A stretch of 6,372 nucleotides of DNA from Myxococcales bacterium (GCA_021783935.1 JAJXTK010000385.1:1-6372); one strand, 5' to 3'; shown: positions 1-6,225, counted from the stretch's first letter. Numbers and translations are program-made. Notes: generated from the letters alone by a model not told the origin.

Positions 1-1305
1 GGCTGCGCGCGCGGGGCGGGCTCGGCGCTCGACGCCGAGGGGGATTACGGCCCGCGCGATCGCCCGCCGCGCGCCGGCGCCGCGGTCGCGCTCGACGAGG
101 CCGAGCTCGCGCGGCTGATCGCCGATCCGGCGGGCCCGCGCGAGCTGTGGCTCGAGCCGCGCCGCTACGCGACGAGCGTGTCGATCCGGCGCCCGCTCGC
201 GCTCCACGGCCGACGCGGGGCGCGCCTGTCGGGGGGCGGCGTCGGCTCGGTCGTCACGATCGACGCCGACGACGTGGAGCTCGAGGACGTCGCGATCGAC
301 GGCAGCGGCGAGCGTTACACCACGGAGGACTCGGCGGTGAAGGCGAAGGGGCGGCGCGTCGCGGTCCGCCACGTGCTCGCTGATCGGACGCTCTTCGGGA
401 TCTCGTTCGAAGAGTGCCGGTCGTGCACCGTCGAGGGCTCGCTCGTCCGCGGCGCCGACGTCCCCGAGCCGCTGCGAGGCGACGGGATCAAGCTCTGGGA
501 GGCCCACGATTCGCTGGTGCGTGGCAACCGCGTGGAGGACGCGCGCGACGTCGTCGTCTGGTACTCGCGCAGGGTGCACCTCGACCACAACGTCATCACG
601 GGGTGCCGCTACGGCACGCACTTCATGTACGCGCACGACTCGGTCGTCGAGCACAGCCGCATGCAGCGCGACGTCGTCGGCATCTTCGTGATGTACAGCG
701 CCCGCCTGCATGCGCGCGGCAACGTGATCACCGGCGCGCACGGCGCCGCCGGCATCGGCATCGGCTTCAAGGAGAGCGACGCCGTGCAGCTCGAAGACAA
801 CGTCCTCGCGGGCAACACCACCGGCGTCTACCTCGATCGCACCCCGCGCGTCCCGTCGGAGACGGTGCACTTCCGGGGCAACCTCTTCGGCGCCAACGAC
901 GTCGCGATGCGCTTCCACAGCTCGGGCGAGGGGGCCGTCTTCGAGGCGAACACCTTCAAAGACAACCGCGCCGTCGTCGAGGTCGAGGGGGGCGGCGACG
1001 CGCTCGGCATGCAGTTCCTCGGCAACTACTGGTCGGACTACGACGGCTACGACCTCGACGGCGACGGCTTCGGCGACGTCCCCTTCGAGCACCAGCAGCT
1101 CTCCTCCGAGCTCGAGCAGACCGCCCCCCCGCTGGCCTTCTTCCGCGGCACGCTCGCCATCGCCATGACCGACGCCGTCTCGCGCGCCTTCCCGCTCTTG
1201 GCGTCGCGCAAGCTCCTCGTCGACGCGCGGCCCGCCATGCGCCCGCCCCAGGGGCACGGCGCCTCGCTCGCCCTCGACGCCCAACCAATCGCGAGGTCAC
1301 CGTGA
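1..1305 (+). CDS. nosD: NosD, periplasmic copper-delivery protein of nitrous oxide reductase maturation (5' partial)
   Basis: NosD is the periplasmic right-handed beta-helix protein that, with the NosFY transporter, passes copper to NosZ during assembly of its copper centres. The frame is open from base 1, so the start lies upstream and 434 residues are visible. A GTG at 178 is internal, because the frame before it has good codon bias and reads as protein. The middle is made of short beta-helix (CASH/NosD-type) turns with many Asn and Gly, including HFMY near visible residues 207-210 and FVMYS near 229-233. The family signature GNYWSDYDGYDLDGDG followed by FGD sits at 341-359 and makes the assignment firm. 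The visible sequence begins Gly-Cys-Ala, which could be the end of a lipobox or just part of a signal-peptide region; the missing upstream bases decide this. The stop overlaps the nosF start by 4 bases, so nosD heads the visible operon. Confidence 0.92.
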   Translation, partial: GCARGAGSALDAEGDYGPRDRPPRAGAAVALDEAELARLIADPAGPRELWLEPRRYATSVSIRRPLALHGRRGARLSGGGVGSVVTIDADDVELEDVAIDGSGERYTTEDSAVKAKGRRVAVRHVLADRTLFGISFEECRSCTVEGSLVRGADVPEPLRGDGIKLWEAHDSLVRGNRVEDARDVVVWYSRRVHLDHNVITGCRYGTHFMYAHDSVVEHSRMQRDVVGIFVMYSARLHARGNVITGAHGAAGIGIGFKESDAVQLEDNVLAGNTTGVYLDRTPRVPSETVHFRGNLFGANDVAMRFHSSGEGAVFEANTFKDNRAVVEVEGGGDALGMQFLGNYWSDYDGYDLDGDGFGDVPFEHQQLSSELEQTAPPLAFFRGTLAIAMTDAVSRAFPLLASRKLLVDARPAMRPPQGHGASLALDAQPIARSP

Positions 1306-2045
1306 TCGTCGTCGACCACGTCGAGAAGCGTTTCGGGAAGGTCGTCGCGCTCGACGACGTCTCGCTGCGCATCGAGCCAGGGGCGCGCGTGGCGCTCGTC
1401 GGCACCAACGGCTCGGGCAAGACGACGCTGCTGCGCGCGTTGGCGGGGCTCTTGCGCGTCGCGGGGAGGATCACCATCGGCGGCGTCGACGTCTCGATCG
1501 CGCCGGAGCGCGCGCTCGCCTCGCTCGCCTACGTGCCCCAGATCGCTCCCCCGCTCGAGGCGCCCGTCGCCGAGGTGGTCCGCACGCACGCGACGCTGCG
1601 CGCGATCGCCCCCTCCGCCGTGGCGGCTCGCGCGCGGCGGCTCGAGCTCGACGTCGCGGCGGTCGCGCGCGTGCGCTTCCGCGACCTGTCGGGCGGCATG
1701 AAGCAGAAGCTGCTCGCGGCGATGGCGCTCGCCACCGAGGCGCCCGTGCTCGTGTGCGACGAGCCGACGGCGAACCTCGATCCGGCCGCGCGCGCGGTGT
1801 TCTTCGAAGAGATCGCCGCGCGCCGCGCCGACTCGATCCTCGTGGTGTGCTCGCACCGCGTCGACGAGGTGAGAGGCCTCGTCGATCGGGTCGTCGAGAT
1901 GAAGGACGGCAAGGTCGCCGCCGACACGACGACCGAGCGGGCCTCGAGGGGCGAGACGGCGTCCGCGCACGCGCGCGAGCGCGAGGAGGTGCGCGCGGGC
2001 GAGGCGCCGGCGTGGGCGCTGATGCCCGCGAGGAGGACTCCATGA
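1302..2045 (+). CDS. nosF: NosF, ABC transporter ATPase for nitrous oxide reductase maturation
   Basis: This 247-residue protein is the cytoplasmic ATPase that powers the NosDFY complex. All ABC ATPase motifs are present: Walker A GTNGSGKT at 34-41, Q-loop Gln80, signature LSGGM at 129-133, Walker B LVCDEP at 150-155 with catalytic Glu154, a D-loop at NLDP (158-161) and switch His185. The GTG start is chosen because it overlaps the nosD stop (GTGA), GAGGT lies five bases upstream or slightly less, and the conserved N terminus (VVDHVEKRFGKVVALDDVS) begins there. The same frame is open far upstream, but that part is nosD read out of frame. Residues from about 209 form a charged, Ala/Arg/Glu-rich tail without a recognisable fold. 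Classical proteobacterial NosF proteins are about 300 residues, so this one is short and probably lacks their C-terminal domain. Motifs alone only say ABC ATPase; the assignment to NosF rests on nosD, nosL and nosY beside it. Confidence 0.92.
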   Translation: MIVVDHVEKRFGKVVALDDVSLRIEPGARVALVGTNGSGKTTLLRALAGLLRVAGRITIGGVDVSIAPERALASLAYVPQIAPPLEAPVAEVVRTHATLRAIAPSAVAARARRLELDVAAVARVRFRDLSGGMKQKLLAAMALATEAPVLVCDEPTANLDPAARAVFFEEIAARRADSILVVCSHRVDEVRGLVDRVVEMKDGKVAADTTTERASRGETASAHAREREEVRAGEAPAWALMPARRTP

Positions 2046-2470
2046 CGCGAAGGAGCTTCGGGCTGCTGCTCGCGCTGCTGGGCCTCGCCGCGGCGTGCGA
2101 GCCGCCGAGCGATCGAGCCCTCGAGCCGGTGTGGGGCAAGCAGCCGTGCGGCCACTGCGCGATGCTGCTGCAAGACCGCGGCGCCGCCGCCGAGCTGGTC
2201 ACGCCGTCGGGCGAGCGCGTCTACTTCGACGACGTCGGCTGCATGATCTCGTGGCTCGACGAGCGCAAGAGCGCGCCGGCGCACGCGTGGGTGCGAGGGC
2301 CGGGGGGGCGTGGGTGGGTCGAGGCGCGCGCGACGCTCTACGCGCCGGGCGCGCGTACGCCCATGGATTTCGGGTTCGTCGCCGCGGTCGACGGCGCCGA
2401 CGCGATCTCGTACGACGAGATGGCGCGTCGCGTCCTCGGCCGCGCCGCGAGCCGCAAGGAGGCGCCGTGA
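2042..2470 (+). CDS. nosL: NosL, outer-leaflet lipoprotein copper chaperone
   Basis: NosL binds Cu(I) and hands it to NosD for nitrous oxide reductase assembly. The 142-residue product starts with Arg-Arg, a hydrophobic stretch (8-18) and a lipobox ending LAAAC, giving a lipidated Cys19 followed by Glu20. The mature part carries the family motif CGHCAM (Cys36, Cys39, Met41), the typical copper-ligand region. It also has the conserved YFDDVGCM (61-68) and, near the C terminus, TPMDFGF before a VAAVDGADA segment, all characteristic of NosL. The ATG at 2042 overlaps the nosF stop (ATGA) and has a strong GAGGAGG at 2030-2036, five bases upstream. The stop overlaps the nosY GTG. The gene sits between nosF and nosY, whereas nosL more often follows nosY. 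The same frame is open upstream to about 1754, but that is antecedent nosF sequence out of frame. Confidence 0.92.
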   Translation: MTRRSFGLLLALLGLAAACEPPSDRALEPVWGKQPCGHCAMLLQDRGAAAELVTPSGERVYFDDVGCMISWLDERKSAPAHAWVRGPGGRGWVEARATLYAPGARTPMDFGFVAAVDGADAISYDEMARRVLGRAASRKEAP

Positions 2471-3309
2471 TCGCGGCCCGCAACGTCCTCGCCTTCGCGC
2501 GCCTCGAGCTCGCCGACGCGCTGCGCTCCAAGTGGGTCGCGCTCACGGGCGCGCTCTATGGCGCGGTCTTCGTCGCCTTCCTGTGGCTCGGGCTGCGCGA
2601 GTCCTCGGTGCTCGGCTTCACCGGGCTGTCGCGCGTCTTGCTCAACGTGTCGAACGCGGTCGTCCTCGCGCTGCCGTTGGTGGTCTTGATCGCGAGCAGC
2701 CAGGTGGTGGTGCGCGCGCGCACCTCGGGGCTCTTCGAGCTGCTCTTGTCGCAGTCCTGCAGGCGCGCCGAGTGGTTCGCCGGCATGCTCGCCGCGCGCA
2801 CCCTCGTGCTGCTCGCGCCCTTGGCGCTCGTCGTGCTCGCCGCCTTCTCGGCGACGCCGCTCCTCGGCCGCGACGAGGCGCTCCTGGCCGTCGCCGCGCG
2901 CTCCTTCGCGGTCGCCGCCGCGCTGGTCTGGGCCTTCCTCGGCATCGGCGTCTTGATCTCCACCGCGTCGCGCACGGCCGAGCGCGCGATCGTCTTCGCG
3001 CTGCTCGCGTGGGCGATCGCCTCGGCGCTGCACGACTTCGCGCTGATCGGGCTCTTGCTCCACACGAGGTTGCCGCCGCGCCTCGTCTTCCTGCTCGCCG
3101 CGCTCAACCCGTCGGAGTCCGCGCGCATCGGGATCTTCACGAGCGTCGACCCAGAGCTCTCGGTCCTCGGGCCGGTGGGCTTCTGGATCGCCAACGACCT
3201 CGGTCCCGCGAGGGCCCTCGCCGTCGCGATCGGCTGGCCGCTCCTGCTCGGCACCGGCTCGCTGCTGCTCGCCGGGCGGAGCCTCGCGCGCGCCGACCTC
3301 GTCGCCTGA
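2467..3309 (+). CDS. nosY: NosY, ABC-2-type membrane permease for nitrous oxide reductase maturation
   Basis: NosY is the integral-membrane subunit that pairs with NosF and docks NosD on the periplasmic side. The 280-residue length fits the family (about 270-280). About six hydrophobic segments can be read: roughly 23-43, 64-82, 107-128, 140-165, 172-198 and 243-272. The N terminus carries the amphipathic LAFARLELADALRSKW stretch typical of ABC-2 permeases of this family. The conserved cytoplasmic segment SGLFELLLSQ (87-96), followed by Arg99-Arg100, is a NosY hallmark. The GTG start overlaps the nosL stop (GTGA) and has AAGGAGG at 2456-2462, four bases upstream, one of the strongest ribosome binding sites in the window. 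It is the last gene of the visible operon; the next + strand gene has its own candidate promoter. The substrate moved by NosFY is not settled by sequence. Confidence 0.91.
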   Translation: MIAARNVLAFARLELADALRSKWVALTGALYGAVFVAFLWLGLRESSVLGFTGLSRVLLNVSNAVVLALPLVVLIASSQVVVRARTSGLFELLLSQSCRRAEWFAGMLAARTLVLLAPLALVVLAAFSATPLLGRDEALLAVAARSFAVAAALVWAFLGIGVLISTASRTAERAIVFALLAWAIASALHDFALIGLLLHTRLPPRLVFLLAALNPSESARIGIFTSVDPELSVLGPVGFWIANDLGPARALAVAIGWPLLLGTGSLLLAGRSLARADLVA

Positions 3310-3329
3310 GCGCGACGCGCGCGGGCTGA

Positions 3330-3338
3330 TGCTATGGC
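3330..3338 (+). promoter_or_regulatory. Candidate extended -10 promoter with leaderless start for the J-domain gene
   Basis: TGCTATGGC resembles an extended -10 element (TGnTAnnnT-like, with TATGGC as the hexamer). It ends exactly six bases before the ATG at 3345, so transcription would begin at or next to the start codon. No Shine-Dalgarno sequence is present upstream of this ATG, which fits a leaderless mRNA. No clear -35 box is seen. The same arrangement occurs before the lipoprotein gene on the other strand. Initiation here is inferred, not shown. Confidence 0.4.
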
Positions 3339-3344
3339 GCGCGC

Positions 3345-3836
3345 ATGGGCGCGCTCGACGTCGCGGTCGTGTCGATCACCACGACCAAGCGCCGCCGCTT
3401 TCTGTGGTGCGCGTGGTGGACCGGCGCGCCGCGCCGCGAGCCCTTCCGGGCGCCCGACGCGTGGGCCGGCGGCGCGCGCTCGATCGAGGAGGCGCACGCG
3501 GCCGCCGAGCGCGCGGCGGGGCGAACGCTGGTGCTCGTCGCCTCGAGCTGGGCGCGCGCCTTCACGCGCCTTCGCGCGGGGCTGCCGCCGTGGCCGGCGC
3601 GGGGCTCGGAGGGGCGTCTCGGCAGAGGGAGCGGCGAGCTGCCGTCCGAGAGCGCGCTCGCCGTCTTGGGGCTGGCGCGCGGAGCCTCGCTCGACGACAT
3701 CAAGCGCGCCTACCGGCGGCGCGCGCTCGAGACTCACCCCGATCGCGGCGGAGACTCGGCCGAGTTCCAGCGCGTGCAGCGCGCCTACGAGTCGGCGACG
3801 CGGCGCGCAAAGAGGCCGCGCGCGAGGCGGCCGTGA
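3345..3836 (+). CDS. J-domain (DnaJ-like) protein with uncharacterised N-terminal region
   Basis: The 163-residue product ends in a compact J domain at about 102-150: ALAVLGLARGASLDDIKRAY, then RRRALETHPDRGG, then EFQRVQRAYE. The HPD motif at 131-133, which stimulates Hsp70 (DnaK) ATPase, is intact. There is no Gly/Phe region, zinc finger or client-binding domain of true DnaJ, so it is a type III J protein that probably recruits DnaK to one particular target. Residues 1-97 are not a domain I recognise: a VAVVSITTTKRRRF start, a Trp-rich patch (WCAWW at 21-25, later Trp40, Trp69 and Trp83), and a helical Ala/Glu-rich stretch (47-58). The tail is very basic (RRAKRPRARR) and could bind nucleic acid or merely reflect composition. 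The ATG at 3345 is the first in this frame after the nosY stop, and two upstream ATGs (3329, 3334) are in other frames. It lies 35 bases after nosY and is likely an independent unit, not a Nos function. No signal peptide; cytoplasmic. Confidence 0.86.
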   Translation: MGALDVAVVSITTTKRRRFLWCAWWTGAPRREPFRAPDAWAGGARSIEEAHAAAERAAGRTLVLVASSWARAFTRLRAGLPPWPARGSEGRLGRGSGELPSESALAVLGLARGASLDDIKRAYRRRALETHPDRGGDSAEFQRVQRAYESATRRAKRPRARRP

Positions 3837-3844
3837 GGCGGCCG
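3828..3844. terminator. Possible stem-loop between convergent genes
   Basis: CGGCCG at 3828-3833 and CGGCCG at 3839-3844 are self-complementary copies that can pair as a six-base, all-GC stem with a five-base loop (TGAGG) holding the stop codon of the J-domain gene. It lies between two converging genes whose stops are 25 bases apart and could slow polymerase from both sides. There is no T-run on either strand, so a classic intrinsic terminator is not supported. In DNA this GC-rich, such a short inverted repeat can occur by chance. Confidence 0.25.
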
Positions 3845-3861
3845 AACCCGCGCGCGCGCCT

Positions 3862-6015
3862 TCACTGCGGCCGGCTGACCGCGCAGAAGCCGCCGACGCA
3901 CTGGGTGTTGGTCGTGTCGCAGCAGTCGGCGTCGGTCGTGCACTTGTCGCCGATCGCCGAGCAGCTCGTCGTCGCCGAGGAGCACGAGAGCTTGCCGCTC
4001 GCGTCGGCGTGGCAGTAGCCGCTGCAGCACTCGAAGCCCTGGTCGCACGAGGTGCCGTCGGCGCGGCACGGCTCGAGGGCCCAGTAGCCGCTCATGTTCG
4101 CGGTCGTGAGATCCTGCCCCGGCAGCCAGAACGCCGGGTGGCTCGGGTCCTTGCCGGCCGTCGGGTTGTTGTCGATCGCGGCGACCCAGAGCTGCTTGCG
4201 GTTCTCGTAGGTCGGGTTCGACGTCGAGAGCAGCTCGTTGCCGTAGTCGCGCGGCGAGAAGAAGACGATCCAGGTGTAGCCGCCGACCGACACGGGGTTG
4301 ACCGTGGGCTGATACGAGATGTGCTGGTTGCGCGCCTCGAGCCCCGCGCCGCTCGCGGTGGCGAGGGGGATCTCGCCGACGGCCTTCGCCACGTCGGCGA
4401 CGTAGAGATCGTTGTGACCGACCGAGCTCGTCGCGTACTTCGCGCGGGTGTAATCCCCCTTCTGATAGAAGATCCACTTCGAGTCGGGGCTGAAGCTCGG
4501 GAACGCGATCGCCGCGCCGCCGCCCGGGACGATCTGACGACGGTTGGCCAACGAAGGCGCGACCGGCGGCGTCGCCTTCGGGTCGCCGGCGGAGAAGTCC
4601 ATCACGTCGAGGTCCGCCTGCCAGAACTCGACGGGGTAGCCGCCGACGACGTTGCTCGAGAAGGCGAGCATCGCCCCGTTGGGCGAGAACGAGGGGTCGC
4701 AGGTCTTGTCGGCGAAGCCGTCGAGCGCGCTCGCGAGGGTGCTCCCCGTCTTGGCGTCGGCGAGGTGCATCGTCATGTTGACGTCGTTGGCGACCGTGTA
4801 CGCGCCGTTCGGCGTGATGCCGAGGTAGATCGTCGACGAGGCGTAGGGGGTCATCTGCACCACCGACGGCGTCGTCGCCTTGAGATCGATGGTGCCCCAG
4901 GGGCTCGCCGTCGAGCCGTTCTTCTCGAAGACCGCGGCGATCGTCGAGCCGTCTTTGCTCACCGTGTGGCAGGCGACGCAGCGCTTGTTGCTGCCGACGG
5001 CCGCCCACGGCGGCGAGGGGGTGCCGCCGTAGCCGGCGGCGGGCGGCGTCCCGATCACGTCGGCCGGGCCCGAGTCGAACACCACCGTCGGCGTCGACGT
5101 GCTCGGCGCGATCTTCATCAGCTGCCCGGTGTTGATCGCCCAGTAGTAGATCGACCCGCGCAGGCTCCCGTTCGCGATGGTCCACGACTCGGTCATCGGC
5201 GCGTGCGCGACGCCCGCCGACATGCGCGTGACGTCGACGACCGCCGGCTCGCCCGCGTTGCTCTCGGTGAGCGCGTTCCACACGTCGACGGGCATCGTGA
5301 AGCGGCTCGGCGGATCGGCGAGCGTGTAGAAGGCGGTCTCGACGTACTGCTCCTTCACGTGCACGCGGTAGACGTCCCCGGCGCTGCCGCCCCCCCACAT
5401 GATCTCGGGGGGCAACAGGCCCCGCGGGAAGACGGTCTTGTCGTACGGGTAGAGGAGCGTGCCCGAGGGGGTCGCGTCGGGCGTGTCGAACTTCGCCTTG
5501 TCGGCCGTCGAGAGCCCGATCCCCGCGCCGTCCTGCTCGACGCGCAGCACGACGTTCGCCTTCGCGGTGGCCTGCTGACCGCCCGCCGACGCGGTGACGA
5601 TGGCCTGACCGCCGAGCAGCCCCGACGCCTGGAACGAGCCGCCGCCGTCGATCGTGCCGAGGTCGGGGCGATCGAGGGTCCAGCTCGCGCCGATCGGCGC
5701 CGAGGTGCCGTCCTGGTACTCGGCGATGGCCTGGAAGACGGTCGGCGTGCTCGTGCCGTTGGTGACCGGGATCGTCGCGATGGTCGGGTTGATGGTCAGC
5801 GCGACGACGTTGCCGTGGCTCACCAGCCCGGCGTCGTCGCCGTCGGCCGCCGACGCGTCGGGCGCGACGTCGCCGAGGGCGCCGTCGACGCCGCCGTCGG
5901 ACGGGCTCTCGCCGTTGCCGCTCGAACCACCGCCGCCGCCGCACGCGGCAAAAGCCGCCGATCCCGCGACGAGAACGCCCAACACGAGCCACGAGCCACG
6001 CGCGCCCAGCTGCAT
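3862..6015 (-). CDS. Multidomain lipoprotein: Ig-like domain, CVACH heme motif, TolB/PD40-like propeller, Cys-rich tail
   Basis: This 717-residue secreted protein begins with a lipoprotein signal peptide (hydrophobic 9-24, lipobox FAAC, lipidated Cys25) and a flexible Gly/Ser/Asp/Ala linker to about 66. Residues 69-157 read as a Big_2-like bacterial Ig fold (ALTINPTIATIPV, then SWTLDRPDLGTID, then GLLGGQAIVTAS). A segment LLYPYDKTVFPRGLLPP at 187-203 leads into the main body. Cys346-His350 (CVACH) is one c-type heme attachment motif, followed by TVSKDGS. Propeller-type repeats follow, clearest at FSPNGAMLAFSS (442 on) and FSPDSKWIFYQKG (508 on). The tail from 650 holds twelve cysteines in two six-Cys modules. 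The start at 6015 is chosen because the signal peptide begins there; the frame extends to 6192, but those 59 residues are Arg/Pro-rich and would bury the signal peptide. It converges on the J-domain gene. A cell-envelope redox or binding role is plausible; the actual function is unknown. Confidence 0.88.
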   Translation of the reverse strand: MQLGARGSWLVLGVLVAGSAAFAACGGGGGSSGNGESPSDGGVDGALGDVAPDASAADGDDAGLVSHGNVVALTINPTIATIPVTNGTSTPTVFQAIAEYQDGTSAPIGASWTLDRPDLGTIDGGGSFQASGLLGGQAIVTASAGGQQATAKANVVLRVEQDGAGIGLSTADKAKFDTPDATPSGTLLYPYDKTVFPRGLLPPEIMWGGGSAGDVYRVHVKEQYVETAFYTLADPPSRFTMPVDVWNALTESNAGEPAVVDVTRMSAGVAHAPMTESWTIANGSLRGSIYYWAINTGQLMKIAPSTSTPTVVFDSGPADVIGTPPAAGYGGTPSPPWAAVGSNKRCVACHTVSKDGSTIAAVFEKNGSTASPWGTIDLKATTPSVVQMTPYASSTIYLGITPNGAYTVANDVNMTMHLADAKTGSTLASALDGFADKTCDPSFSPNGAMLAFSSNVVGGYPVEFWQADLDVMDFSAGDPKATPPVAPSLANRRQIVPGGGAAIAFPSFSPDSKWIFYQKGDYTRAKYATSSVGHNDLYVADVAKAVGEIPLATASGAGLEARNQHISYQPTVNPVSVGGYTWIVFFSPRDYGNELLSTSNPTYENRKQLWVAAIDNNPTAGKDPSHPAFWLPGQDLTTANMSGYWALEPCRADGTSCDQGFECCSGYCHADASGKLSCSSATTSCSAIGDKCTTDADCCDTTNTQCVGGFCAVSRPQ

Positions 6016-6021
6016 CCGCCG

Positions 6022-6030
6022 AGGATAGCA
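6022..6030 (-). promoter_or_regulatory. Candidate extended -10 promoter with leaderless start for the lipoprotein gene
   Basis: Read on the minus strand this is TGCTATCCT, a good extended -10 match (TGn plus TATCCT). It ends exactly six bases (CGGCGG) before the ATG at 6015, so the transcript would start at or beside the start codon. No convincing Shine-Dalgarno and no -35 consensus are seen. The match also supports 6015, rather than the far upstream ATG at 6192, as the true start. Spacing and core are the same as at the J-domain gene. Confidence 0.45.
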
Positions 6031-6225
6031 TGCTCGACTCTTCCCTATTTCCAGCGGTGGCGAAGTTGGCCGCGGGTGCGCGCGCGCGCCATGCTCTCGA
6101 TCAAGACCGTGGACACGCGCCAGCTGCTTCTCGGGGGAGATGCCACGCGCCGTCGGCACGCCGCCCGTCGGCGAGCGACGGGGGAGCACCAAGAGGAGCG
6201 CCGCTCGCTCGGCCCCGCGAGACCC
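6031..6225. other. Divergent intergenic region
   Basis: About 195 bases separate the minus-strand lipoprotein gene from the likely start of the + strand lipoprotein gene. The part next to 6031-6055 is the most AT-rich stretch nearby (CTCTTCCCTATTTCC) and fits the upstream part of the minus-strand promoter. A 13-base alternating run (TGCGCGCGCGCGC) lies at 6077-6089. No RNA gene, clear operator or second -10 element was identified. If the + strand gene really starts at 6091, more than half of this region would be coding. Confidence 0.4.

Noticed and set aside
178..1305. GTG at 178 as the start of nosD
   Set aside because: The frame continues upstream to base 1 with the same codon bias and sensible protein sequence, and a start at 178 would leave a periplasmic protein without a signal peptide.
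414..2045. 543-residue reading frame joining the nosD region to nosF
   Set aside because: The first 296 residues are nosD read in the wrong frame, extremely Arg/Pro-rich; the ABC ATPase begins at 1302.
1047..2284. Long minus-strand reading frames opposite nosD, nosF and nosL
   Set aside because: Antisense frames stay open by chance at this GC content; their translations are Arg/Ala-rich low-complexity with no motifs, while the + strand frames carry full family signatures.
3329..4018. 229-residue + strand frame across the J-domain gene and past its stop
   Set aside because: Arg/Ala-rich, without motifs, and extends into the antisense of the lipoprotein gene; the J domain is in the other frame.
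3785..6031. 748-residue minus-strand frame beginning at the ATG inside the TGCTAT region
   Set aside because: It overlaps the lipoprotein gene in another frame, is very Arg-rich and has no signal peptide or domain; it is a shadow.
6077..6089. Alternating purine-pyrimidine run (possible Z-DNA)
   Set aside because: Runs of CG alternation are common at this base composition (another lies near 3850-3859); nothing marks this one as functional.
6016..6192. Upstream ATG (6192) for the minus-strand lipoprotein
   Set aside because: It would add 59 Arg/Pro-rich residues before the signal peptide and would place the promoter-like box inside the gene.
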